From Niabella pedocola (GTDB taxonomy: Bacteria; Bacteroidota; Bacteroidia; Chitinophagales; Chitinophagaceae): 64,000 bases of DNA. This document shows, piece after piece, positions 8,057 to 15,898 of this stretch (its first letter is position 1; each line of letters opens with the position of its first letter). Where the stretch lies: positions 248,001 to 312,000 of the forward strand of contig NZ_JAJNEC010000008.1 of the NCBI RefSeq assembly GCF_021044425.1, read 5' to 3'. The position numbers were made by a program, and so were the translations under genes. The notes under the pieces were generated by a model. It searched no databases and was not told the DNA's origin. It saw only the letters and a program-made list of their open reading frames with translations.

Positions 8057-9664
8057 TTATTGCTGTTTTTTGACGGCCACCTGTAAAAACCGCTGATCGT
8101 TTGCATCCGAATCCTTATACTGTTTGCGGAGCTGCACCAGTTTTTTATAAAGGTTCTTCCGTACCGAAGCATATGCCGGATCATTATATACATTTTTCAT
8201 TTCATGGGGATCCTTTTCAAGGTCGTACAGCTCCCATTCATCCACATCGTAATAAAAATGGATCAGTTTATACCGGTTGGTGCGCACGCCGTAATGGCGC
8301 TTCACCATGTGGATAGACGGGTACTCGTAGTACGTATAATAAATGGCATCCCGCCAGGAAGTATCTTTTCCATTCAATAGTTTCCGGAACGACCGGCCCT
8401 GCATATCTTTTGGAACCGCTACGCCGGCATAGTCTAAAAGGGTGGGTGCAAAATCCAGGTTCTGTACCAGTGATGCAGACCGTTTTCCCTGTGGTATCTC
8501 TGCCGGATAACGGATCAGCAGGGGCGTACGCAGTGATTCCTCATACATAAAGCGTTTATCGAACCACCCATGCTCACCGAGGTAAAAGCCCTGGTCGGAA
8601 GTATAGATCACGATCGTATTCTCATCCAATCCGTTTGTCTTTAAGAAATCCAGCAACCGGCCTACACCGTCATCCACCGCAGCCACGGTTCCCAGGTAGT
8701 CCTGCATATACCGCTGATAACGCCAGCGCATCAGTTCCGTTTTCGACATCGACGGATAGCGTTTTTTAAAGTCTGCCATAATGGGATCATATACTGCGTC
8801 CCATGCCTTGCGCTCATCGGGCGTCATACGCCCCAGGTTGTTCGTATACGCTGCTTTATCCCAGGTAAGTGTTTGCTTCAGTCCCAGCTCATCCATCATT
8901 GCCGGTGGTATTTTGCTATCGCCGGCCCAGTTCATATCCTTCAGGATGTTCATTTCAGCCGTACGGGCAGCAGTGCCGCGTCCCTTGTAATCATCAAATA
9001 ATGTAGACGGTTCCTTTACCTTCAGTTTTGTATACTCCGCAATATGGCGCAACGCGGGCAACCATTCGCGATGGGGGGCTTTTTGATGAAAAAGCACACA
9101 AAATGGTTTGGCCGTATCGCGCTTTGCGATCCAGTCCAGTGTCATATCAGTGGTAAGATCCGTCACATACCCGGGCACCTGTTGCTTTTTCCCGTTAATG
9201 ATGAAGTTGGGGTTATAGTATTCCCCCTGATCAATCAGCACTGCCGAATAATCAAAGCCCTGGGGCAAGCCGTCCATATGTATCTTACCGATCAGTGCTG
9301 TCTGGTAGCCATGTTGCTGCAACTGCTTGGCAAAATTATCCTGGTTCCAGTCGAAGCGGGCTTCATTGTCTATTTTACCATTGATAAAGCTATGCTTGCC
9401 GGTAAGCAACACCGCACGACTGGGGGCGCAGAGCGAATTCGTAACGGTGGCCTGGGTAAACAACACCCCCTCCTTTGCCAGCCGGTCGATATTGGGCGTG
9501 TGATTCAATCCATACCCGTAAGCACTTACCGCCTGGTATCCATGGTCATCACTCATGATGTATACAATATTCGGGCGTTTCTTTACCCCGCTACCCTGCT
9601 GGGCTGCTGCCATCAGCGGCAATGCCAGCGCCAGCATCCATCCTGTTATTTTTGTCCAATGCAT
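8057..9664 (-). CDS. Sulfatase (arylsulfatase/alkaline phosphatase superfamily)
   Basis: The preferred ATG at 9664 gives a signal peptide (MHWTKITGWMLALALPLMAAA) and 535 residues; a longer frame to 9715 would run into the upstream sulfatase. Metal-binding Asp39 and Asp40 (MSDDHGY) and the sulfatase signature CAPSR with Cys79, the residue converted to formylglycine, are present. A later DQGFYLGEHGWFDKR resembles the second metal site. It removes sulfate esters from a substrate that cannot be identified, probably a polysaccharide in the periplasm. It lies 16 bases after the second sulfatase gene, so the two are likely cotranscribed. Confidence 0.9.
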   Translation of the reverse strand: MHWTKITGWMLALALPLMAAAQQGSGVKKRPNIVYIMSDDHGYQAVSAYGYGLNHTPNIDRLAKEGVLFTQATVTNSLCAPSRAVLLTGKHSFINGKIDNEARFDWNQDNFAKQLQQHGYQTALIGKIHMDGLPQGFDYSAVLIDQGEYYNPNFIINGKKQQVPGYVTDLTTDMTLDWIAKRDTAKPFCVLFHQKAPHREWLPALRHIAEYTKLKVKEPSTLFDDYKGRGTAARTAEMNILKDMNWAGDSKIPPAMMDELGLKQTLTWDKAAYTNNLGRMTPDERKAWDAVYDPIMADFKKRYPSMSKTELMRWRYQRYMQDYLGTVAAVDDGVGRLLDFLKTNGLDENTIVIYTSDQGFYLGEHGWFDKRFMYEESLRTPLLIRYPAEIPQGKRSASLVQNLDFAPTLLDYAGVAVPKDMQGRSFRKLLNGKDTSWRDAIYYTYYEYPSIHMVKRHYGVRTNRYKLIHFYYDVDEWELYDLEKDPHEMKNVYNDPAYASVRKNLYKKLVQLRKQYKDSDANDQRFLQVAVKKQQ

Positions 9665-9680
9665 CGCTTGATTTTTATTT

Positions 9681-11039
9681 TTATTGTTGATTGGCCTCCG
9701 CCACCCATTGATCATACAGCGTCTTTAACGCTTTCACGATCGCGGGTTGCTGTTTTGAAAGATTCACCTGCTCTCCCGGATCTGTTTTGATATTGGCCAG
9801 AAAAAAACCATCCGCATCCAGCTCCTCCTTCCGGGCCTGTGCCGGGTTGTGCAGCAGCTTCCAATCGCCCTGGCGCACTGCCCACTGCGGGTTATCCTTT
9901 GTGCCGCCCTGCTTCCAGAAAAAGGATGGGTGCATTGTGGGTTGCTCTTTATCCCGGATGATGCCGGCGAGGCTCCTTCCATCGATCCCGTGGTTATGAA
10001 ACGGGATGTTACAATACTCCGCAAGCGTAGGGAACCAATCGATATTCGCCGCAAACTGGTCCCTTACTTGGTTGGGGCGGATCTGCCCTGGCCAGCTGAT
10101 GATCGCCGGCACGCGGGTACCTCCTTCAAACAGACTAAACTTGGAACCGCGCAGCATGCCTGCCGAACCGCCGCCGCCAAAGGTGCGCTCCTCTTCGGAA
10201 AAGCCCTGGTCCGGCTGAAAGATCACAATGGTATTATCCGCCAGTCCCAATGCCTTCAACCGGCTCAGCAGCATACCGATCTTTTCATCCATCGTAGATA
10301 CAAAGGCGGCATACTGATCACGGGGCGAGGCCAGCCCTTTCTTTTTATAATAGTCCAGCCATTTTTTTTCACCCTGTAATGGGTAGTGCGGTATGTTAAT
10401 GGCAAAATAGATAAAGAAAGGATTGTTCCGGTTCTTTTCCATAAATGCACCGGCCTCGCGCACCATCAGATCCGGGAAATACGCACCATCCTCATGGATC
10501 TCTTTGCCATTGCGCCAGAGATCATGCCGGTTAGGACCGTTCCAGTAAAAAAAATGGGAATAATTATCAATGCATCCGCCCATAAATCCAAAGGATTCAT
10601 CAAAGCCCTGTGCATTGGGCATCGTTTCCGGGGTATAGCCTATATGCCATTTGCCGATATGGGCCGTTTTATAACCCGCATCCTGAAACAGCTCGCCCAG
10701 GGTATACTGAGAGCCCGGCATTCCCTGCACCCCTTTTAATGAAGAGGCCATTTCCGGCAACCCTGCCCGCTGCGGATACCGGCCTGTAAGCAGGGAGGCC
10801 CGGGAAGGAGAACAAATGGGTGAAGCTGCATAGAACTGCGTAAAACGCACACCGCTGGCACCCAAGCTATCCAGAACGGGTGTGTACAGATCCGCTGATC
10901 CAAAAGAATGCAGATCGGCCCAGCCCTGATCATCGGAGTAGATCAGGATCACGTTGGGAGGCTGTACCGCGGATTGACTTTCACCTTGTATGGTGAGCAA
11001 TGCACAACCGATCAATAACCAGAGACATTTTATTTTCAT
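9681..11039 (-). CDS. Sulfatase (arylsulfatase A-like)
   Basis: The 452-residue protein has a signal peptide (MKIKCLWLLIGCALLTIQG), metal-binding Asp36 and Asp37 (YSDDQGW), the signature CSPSRASLLTGR with Cys76 for formylglycine, and later PDQGFSEE and DGRSLAGI blocks. It is more like the arylsulfatase A group than the neighbouring sulfatase is, so the pair probably acts on different linkages of one sulfated glycan. No SusC/SusD or glycosidase lies beside them. They sit 69 bases after the three small membrane protein genes on the same strand, so transcription may read through. Confidence 0.9.
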   Translation of the reverse strand: MKIKCLWLLIGCALLTIQGESQSAVQPPNVILIYSDDQGWADLHSFGSADLYTPVLDSLGASGVRFTQFYAASPICSPSRASLLTGRYPQRAGLPEMASSLKGVQGMPGSQYTLGELFQDAGYKTAHIGKWHIGYTPETMPNAQGFDESFGFMGGCIDNYSHFFYWNGPNRHDLWRNGKEIHEDGAYFPDLMVREAGAFMEKNRNNPFFIYFAINIPHYPLQGEKKWLDYYKKKGLASPRDQYAAFVSTMDEKIGMLLSRLKALGLADNTIVIFQPDQGFSEEERTFGGGGSAGMLRGSKFSLFEGGTRVPAIISWPGQIRPNQVRDQFAANIDWFPTLAEYCNIPFHNHGIDGRSLAGIIRDKEQPTMHPSFFWKQGGTKDNPQWAVRQGDWKLLHNPAQARKEELDADGFFLANIKTDPGEQVNLSKQQPAIVKALKTLYDQWVAEANQQ

Positions 11040-11108
11040 GTATCAATACCCGTTGGAATTTGGTTCTAAATTAGGATTAATTTGGGTTTACCGGGAATGA
11101 ACCGGGTG

Positions 11109-11315
11109 CTAATGAAATCCGCCGGAGGGTGCAATAGAACAAATGGAAAAACCAATCAGTATGGAAAGCACAATAATGATCAAACCGGTAAGTGCGTTTT
11201 TACGGCCGCGTCCTGCGGGTTCGGCATGGCTAAGCAATTGAATGATGCCTACCAGCAACATGATTCCGCCCACGATGGGACCTACAATTATCAAAAACAG
11301 TCCAAACTCTGCCAT
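11109..11315 (-). CDS. Small two-helix membrane protein with GFSIC tail (third copy)
   Basis: The 68-residue protein has two hydrophobic helices (about 5-28 and 43-60) joined by a polar loop (SHAEPAGRGRKN). It ends in GFSIC followed by SIAPSGGFH. It aligns along its whole length with the products of 11362-11553 and 11572-11772, sharing a helix-1 end of the G(I/F)I(Q/K)L(L/F) type, a basic loop and GFS(I/L)C. It is the last gene of the apparent operon led by the Lgt-like gene. The family is not recognised. Confidence 0.7.
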   Translation of the reverse strand: MAEFGLFLIIVGPIVGGIMLLVGIIQLLSHAEPAGRGRKNALTGLIIIVLSILIGFSICSIAPSGGFH

Positions 11316-11361
11316 GCTGTTTGTTTTTATTTTTTTTCATCTGCACGTCCGGCATACCTGA

Positions 11362-11553
11362 TCAGAACCCGCCCGTACAGATGGAGAAACCCACCAGTGC
11401 CGAGCATACCAGGAGGATGAATCCGATCAGCACCAGTTTACGTCCCTCAATCGCTTTTTCGCTTTGACCGAACAATTTTATAATTCCTATCAGGATCAGG
11501 ATCAGACCGATAATTGGTCCGCCAATCAAGATCATAATACCCAGTTCTTCCAT
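11362..11553 (-). CDS. Small two-helix membrane protein with GFSIC tail (second copy)
   Basis: The 63-residue protein has helices at about 4-26 and 38-57 with the loop GQSEKAIEGRK between them, and ends GFSICTGGF. It is the shortest and most compact member of the three-gene family. It begins 18 bases after the stop of the first copy and is followed 46 bases later by the third. Conservation of the C-terminal Cys in all three copies suggests a functional residue, for example a modification or metal site. That is inference only. Confidence 0.7.
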   Translation of the reverse strand: MEELGIMILIGGPIIGLILILIGIIKLFGQSEKAIEGRKLVLIGFILLVCSALVGFSICTGGF

Positions 11554-11571
11554 CGTTTTGTGTTTTATAGT

Positions 11572-11772
11572 TTAGCCCCGAAAAATACCGGAACAAAGCG
11601 AAAAGCCAATTAAAAGTATAACGGCCATGATAATGCTGCCGGTAAGCAATAACCGCGATCCCGATTTCCGTACTTCATCTTTTCGGGAAAACAGCTTTAT
11701 AAAGCCGGCGATCATCAGGGCCAGGCAGGTAATGGGAATACCAAATAAAAGAAAAATAAAAACCCCATCCAT
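11572..11772 (-). CDS. Small two-helix membrane protein with GFSLC tail (first copy)
   Basis: The 66-residue protein has two hydrophobic helices (about 4-27 and 40-59), a charged loop (SRKDEVRKSGSR) and the tail GFSLCSGIFRG. Its ATG lies three bases after the stop of the radical SAM gene, so it is translationally linked to it. It is homologous to the two following small genes. Tight coupling to a radical SAM enzyme and an Lgt-like enzyme makes it a candidate partner or substrate, but nothing in the sequence proves this. Confidence 0.72.
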   Translation of the reverse strand: MDGVFIFLLFGIPITCLALMIAGFIKLFSRKDEVRKSGSRLLLTGSIIMAVILLIGFSLCSGIFRG

Positions 11773-11775
11773 GGC

Positions 11776-13179
11776 TTAAACTGCTGTTTCAATCTTTTCC
11801 TGCAATTGCTTTACATATACCTCCTTTTCGTCCCGGTAAAATAAATTCATCGTCTCAAAAGGGATCAGCCGTCCATCTTTATGCACTATATGCACACAGC
11901 TCTTTTTAATAGCCCGCACATCAAAATCGTAGGCATCAATAAACCGCATGATGATGATCCGGAACAGGTTGTTATACGTAAGTCCCGGCGCCTGTATCTG
12001 CGGCAGACAGCACAAAAGCTGGTTGATATTCGCTTCTACCCGGTCTACCGAAATACCGGTACTAAAGATGTCGATCATCTTTTCCTTTAACACATCATCC
12101 TGTTCGTATACGATCGTATTCCGCGAATTATCCAGCAACAGCGCCGGATCAATATACCGGGTTAACGGAAACACCTGGTTATTCAGCTTCAGGGCATAGC
12201 CCATTACCAGCGCATCGGGGTTACAGGGTACAGGGATAAGGTCATGGGCATTAAAAACATCGGTTTGGTCCAGGATCCGTTGCCGCACATCCGTCATAGT
12301 AATGCGGTTAACGGCCGGGTCAAAATTTTCCGTGCGCCCCGCGATCTGCACCGGCTGAAAGGTAACACCCCGCACACACGGCTGCTTCAGTGCATAGTCA
12401 ATGATCGCGCCGATTTCATCATCATTCACTCCTTGTTGCAGGGTAACCACCAGGGTTGTGGAAAGGTTGAGTTCGTTCAGGTGGTCCAGGGCCTTAACCC
12501 GCACATCCCGTAAATCTTTTCCCCGCAGATGCATCAGTGCTTCCGGCTTAAATGAATCAAATTGCAGGTAGATCTCAAAATCCGGCATATAAGACGCCAG
12601 CTGCTTTGCAAATTCCTTATCCTTTGCGATACGGATGCCATTGGTATTTATCATTAAATGCTTGATGGGCTTGGTTTTGGCGATATCCAGTATCTTGAAA
12701 AAATCGGGATGAAGCGTAGGCTCCCCGCCACTGATCTGCACCACATCCGGCTCTCCTTCATTGGCCACAATGATGTCCAGCATCCGCTCTACCTCTTCAA
12801 CCGTGCGGTGGCGTCCGTAATGCGGACTGCTCATGGCATAACAGGTAGGACAGGTTAAATTACAACGGTCTGTTATTTCAACCACCGTTAAACAACTGTG
12901 CTGTTCATGATCGGCACAAAGGCCACAATCATAGGGGCAGCCATAATGCGTTTCGGTATTGAACTGCAGCGGTGTTTCGGACGGTTTATTGTAGTTGCGG
13001 ATGTTTTTATAATACTCCACATCTGTGGCAATCAACACCTTTTCAAATCCGTGCTCCGCGCAGTTTTTGAGCATATACACATTGTCATTTTCAAAAACGA
13101 TTTTTGCATCCACCCGCTTTAAGCAGGTACTGCAAAGGCTGATGGTGAAATCATAGTATGTGTAGGGACGAACCGGCAT
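11776..13179 (-). CDS. Radical SAM protein related to archaeal tetraether lipid synthase (Tes/MJ0619-like)
   Basis: The 467-residue protein has the order of elements I associate with the Tes/MJ0619 family. An N-terminal CxxC...CxxH module (C16, C19, C40) is followed by an auxiliary cluster region CPYDCGLCADHEQHSC (81-96), the radical SAM motif CNLTCPTC (C106, C110, C113), a GGEPTLHPDFF segment, and a C-terminal FIDAYDFDVRAIKKSC block. Archaeal Tes joins lipid tails; bacterial relatives have been linked to long or membrane-spanning lipids, and other members carry out methylations. The PFC-type end of Tes is PFETMN here. The start overlaps the Lgt-like gene by 29 bases and three small membrane proteins follow, so a lipid or membrane-protein substrate is likely. 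It lacks the C-terminal cysteine pattern of anaerobic sulfatase-maturating enzymes despite nearby sulfatases. Confidence 0.75.
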   Translation of the reverse strand: MPVRPYTYYDFTISLCSTCLKRVDAKIVFENDNVYMLKNCAEHGFEKVLIATDVEYYKNIRNYNKPSETPLQFNTETHYGCPYDCGLCADHEQHSCLTVVEITDRCNLTCPTCYAMSSPHYGRHRTVEEVERMLDIIVANEGEPDVVQISGGEPTLHPDFFKILDIAKTKPIKHLMINTNGIRIAKDKEFAKQLASYMPDFEIYLQFDSFKPEALMHLRGKDLRDVRVKALDHLNELNLSTTLVVTLQQGVNDDEIGAIIDYALKQPCVRGVTFQPVQIAGRTENFDPAVNRITMTDVRQRILDQTDVFNAHDLIPVPCNPDALVMGYALKLNNQVFPLTRYIDPALLLDNSRNTIVYEQDDVLKEKMIDIFSTGISVDRVEANINQLLCCLPQIQAPGLTYNNLFRIIIMRFIDAYDFDVRAIKKSCVHIVHKDGRLIPFETMNLFYRDEKEVYVKQLQEKIETAV

Positions 13180-13927
13180 GGGAAATCAGTAATCTTTTGG
13201 GTTGAATAATATATCTAAAATAATATAATAATCCCAGTAAACAAGCGATCTGGATGGAAGATAATCCTACCGGCCAGGTATAATGGGGTTTTATAAAATC
13301 GAGCACAAAACGGAACAACAGGTACCCGATCATAAAAATCTTAAACCGTGCCCCGCTGTCGAGCGGCACCAACCGTTCCAGATAGCGGATCAATAAGGCC
13401 AGCAGCAGCAAAAAACCGATCTCATACAGGGCAACCGGATGCCTTAATACATCATCACCCAGGTTCATACCGGTAAAGAAGTTTGTGGGCAGGCCATAGG
13501 TTTCTTCGTGTACGCCCATACTAAAACACCCGATGCGGCCGATGATCAGTCCTAAAATGATGGGGTAAGTATACAGGTCGCCGCTGCGCTGCTTTTCACC
13601 AATGATCTTCTTCATGATTTCCACGCCGGCCAACCCACCCAGGAATCCGCCCACCACCGTTTTGTTCAGGTAAAAATATTGCAGGGGTGATGCGCTGGCT
13701 GCAAGGGCTACAGGATCTTCCAATCCGCCCAAAAGGCGGGATCCCAACAGTGCACCCAGGGTGGCACCCAGTAAAATATACAGCCGGTTCATACCTGAAA
13801 TGGTATCGCCCCGTTTTCGTTTCAAATACCGGTAAAAACGAAAGGCGATAAAAAAGCTGGCGATCTCTGTTACCATATGCAACAAGATCTTTTGTGTTCC
13901 CAAATGCAGGTATACCGGAAATTCCAA
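13151..13927 (-). CDS. Lgt-like integral membrane protein (prolipoprotein diacylglyceryl transferase homologue)
   Basis: This 258-residue protein has about seven hydrophobic segments and Lgt landmarks: NKTVVGGFLGGLAG (88-101), the signature-like GRIGCFSMGVHEETYG (130-145), RHPVALYE, and IGYLLFRFVLDFIKP near the C-terminus. Relative to true Lgt, the Asn of the GRxxNF signature is Cys134 and the HGG loop has no His, so it is probably a paralogue with another acceptor or donor. The start is TTG at 13927; the residues right after it (FPVYLHLG) fit the family N-terminus, and no closer ATG fits. Its end overlaps the radical SAM gene by 29 bases. Confidence 0.7.
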   Translation of the reverse strand: MEFPVYLHLGTQKILLHMVTEIASFFIAFRFYRYLKRKRGDTISGMNRLYILLGATLGALLGSRLLGGLEDPVALAASASPLQYFYLNKTVVGGFLGGLAGVEIMKKIIGEKQRSGDLYTYPIILGLIIGRIGCFSMGVHEETYGLPTNFFTGMNLGDDVLRHPVALYEIGFLLLLALLIRYLERLVPLDSGARFKIFMIGYLLFRFVLDFIKPHYTWPVGLSSIQIACLLGLLYYFRYIIQPKRLLISHAGSSLHIL

Positions 13928-13945
13928 GGCGGTAAAAAATTTGCG

Positions 13946-13953
13946 GAAAGATA
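13946..13953 (-). promoter_or_regulatory. Weak -7-like element before the Lgt-like gene
   Basis: On the minus strand this reads TATCTTTC, seven of eight bases of TAnnTTTG-type elements, and lies about 19 bases before the TTG start at 13927. No -33 TTG at normal spacing was seen. It is the best promoter candidate for the five-gene cluster. Confidence 0.3.
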
Positions 13954-13984
13954 GGATTTTTATACTGGGAGGACTGCTTTGTTT

Positions 13985-14605
13985 GGGACGAGAATTGAGA
14001 TTTGAGATTTCAGATTTGAGATTTCAGAATTGAGATTTCAGAATTGAGAATTGAGATTTCAGGTCGTTTCGTTAAGGCCACAGATGTGCGGATCTGGTAC
14101 AGGCTTTAATAGTGCTCAAAAATAGCGCGGCAAAAACACCGCAGGCGCAATCAGCGTATCTGCGGCATTGATAAAAAATGGCTTAATGAAGCGACATTGA
14201 ACCGGGATTTCAGATTTCAGATTCGAGAATTGAGATTTGAGATTTGAGATTCCAGGTCGTTTCGTTAAGGCCACAGATGTGCGGATCTGGTACAGGCTTT
14301 AATAGTGCTCAAAAATAGCGCAGCAAAAACACCGCAGGCGCAATCGGCGCATCTGCGGCATTGATAAAAAGCGCTTACGTAAACGATATTGAACCGGGAT
14401 TTCAGATTTCAGATTTGAGATTTGAGATTCCAGGTCGTTTCGTTAAGGCCACAGATACGCAGATCTGGTACAGGCTTTAATAGTGCTCAAAAATAGCGCA
14501 GCGAAAATGGCGCAGACGCAATCAGCGTATCTGCGGCATCGATAAAAAGCGCTTACGTAAACGATGTTGAACCGGGGTTTAGAATTTGTGATTTAGGATT
14601 TATAA
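13985..14605. repeat. Three tandem copies of a 178-193 base repeat with gagattt-type microrepeats
   Basis: Near-identical units begin at 14061, 14254 and 14432 with aggtcgtttcgttaaggcc. Each continues through a conserved block (acagatnngcngatctggta, tagtgctcaaaaatagcgc, aatcngcgnatctgcggc) and ends with accggg. The spacings are 193 and 178 bases. The joints consist of short direct repeats of the kind ttgagatttgagatt, which vary in number and account for the length difference. The 714-base gap 13928-14641 holds no gene. Confidence 0.85.
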
Positions 14606-14641
14606 TATATACTACCTTCACCCTACCCAAACGATACCGGT

Positions 14642-15763
14642 ATGAAAAAAGCTTTTTTTGCAGTACTGCTTTGCTACACTTCTATAGCGTTTCCCCAATC
14701 ACAAAAGGCCATTGTTAAAGGGTCACTGGAACATATTAAAGAATCCCCCTCTTTTATTTATTACAGTTATACGAAAGATACAGGCGCCGTTACCGATAGC
14801 GCCCGTGTTGTAAACGGGCAGTATACCTTCGCCGTTACCGGCACCATGCCGTTGTTGATCACCATCCGCTCCCGGCCCTTCCAGGACCGTTCTTTACCCC
14901 GGAAGCGTATTGAAACCACTCTTTTTATCCAGGAAGGTACAAACCGGTTGATCGCCTCGGATTCCTTTACAAACCTGACTACACCGGGGCTGCTGGCGAA
15001 CAATGAATACCGGAAGCTGGCGATGCTTACCGAACCGGCCGGCAGGGAGATGGCGCGGCTCAACGATGAACAGCGCATTGCCATCCGGAATAAAGATACG
15101 GCCACGGCATTAACTCTACAGGAAGCGCTCAATGGCGCCATTACCCGGTACAATAAGATCCACGAAGACTACGCAAGAAACCATCCCACATCTCCCATTG
15201 CATTATATGCGCTAAAAAACAGTACGGGTATGCATTTCAATACAAATACCGTAAACTCCATTTTTGAACAGTTCGGCCCGTCTGTGAAGCATTCGAAAGC
15301 CGGTATGGATTTTAAAAAAGAACTGGAATCGGTAAAAGCCGCAAACCAGGGGATGGCGCCGCTATTCACCCAAACAGATATGGATGGAAAAGCGCTGTCG
15401 CTGGAATCATTGCGGGGACAATATGTGCTCCTCGACTTCTGGGCCAGCTGGTGCTATCCCTGCCGGGCACAGGCACCCCAGCTGATCAAAATTTATAACC
15501 GGTTTAAGCACCAACATTTCACCATTTTGAGTGTGTCGCTCGACAAATCCGATGCACGGGAACAGTGGATCAATGCCATAAAAAAAGATAAGATGACCTG
15601 GCTTCATGTATCGGAATTAAACGGATTTGATAACCATGCTGCAACGCTTTACAACGTGCGCCGGATACCTCAAAATGTGTTGATTGATCCGCAGGGCAAG
15701 ATCCTCGGACGCGACTGGGAAATGCAGCAGCTGGAAAAAACACTGGCTACCATCCTTCAATGA
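14642..15763 (+). CDS. TlpA-like thiol-disulfide protein with N-terminal DUF4369-type domain
   Basis: The 373-residue protein starts with a signal peptide (MKKAFFAVLLCYTSIAFPQ). Residues about 25-115 resemble DUF4369 and a helical linker follows. Residues about 230-373 are a thioredoxin/AhpC-TSA-like domain with the redox motif WCYPC (Cys271, Cys274) in DFWASWCYPCRAQ and the cis-Pro region RRIPQNVLIDPQG. Such periplasmic proteins reduce or isomerise disulfides or serve cytochrome maturation in Bacteroidota. The specific partner is unknown. It stands alone on the plus strand between two minus-strand groups, downstream of the tandem repeats. Confidence 0.88.
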   Translation: MKKAFFAVLLCYTSIAFPQSQKAIVKGSLEHIKESPSFIYYSYTKDTGAVTDSARVVNGQYTFAVTGTMPLLITIRSRPFQDRSLPRKRIETTLFIQEGTNRLIASDSFTNLTTPGLLANNEYRKLAMLTEPAGREMARLNDEQRIAIRNKDTATALTLQEALNGAITRYNKIHEDYARNHPTSPIALYALKNSTGMHFNTNTVNSIFEQFGPSVKHSKAGMDFKKELESVKAANQGMAPLFTQTDMDGKALSLESLRGQYVLLDFWASWCYPCRAQAPQLIKIYNRFKHQHFTILSVSLDKSDAREQWINAIKKDKMTWLHVSELNGFDNHAATLYNVRRIPQNVLIDPQGKILGRDWEMQQLEKTLATILQ

Positions 15764-15898
15764 TCGTTGCTTCAGTAAAATATACTTCAATACCATTGAT
15801 GGTAAAGGCCGAGGTTGGCCCTGCATCGCCATTAAACAGTTGCCGGAATCCGGTGAAAGCCGGGCACTGTTGAGCACAGTTCCGCTTAATCCGCCCTG

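Noticed and set aside
11776..13179. Anaerobic sulfatase-maturating enzyme for the adjacent sulfatases
   Set aside because: The N-terminal CxxC...CxxH module, the CPYDCGLC cluster and the C-terminal FIDAY block fit the Tes/MJ0619 type, and the maturase cysteine pattern is absent.
13151..13927. True prolipoprotein diacylglyceryl transferase (lgt)
   Set aside because: The signature Asn and the loop His are missing and the gene context is not that of lgt; it is called Lgt-like only.
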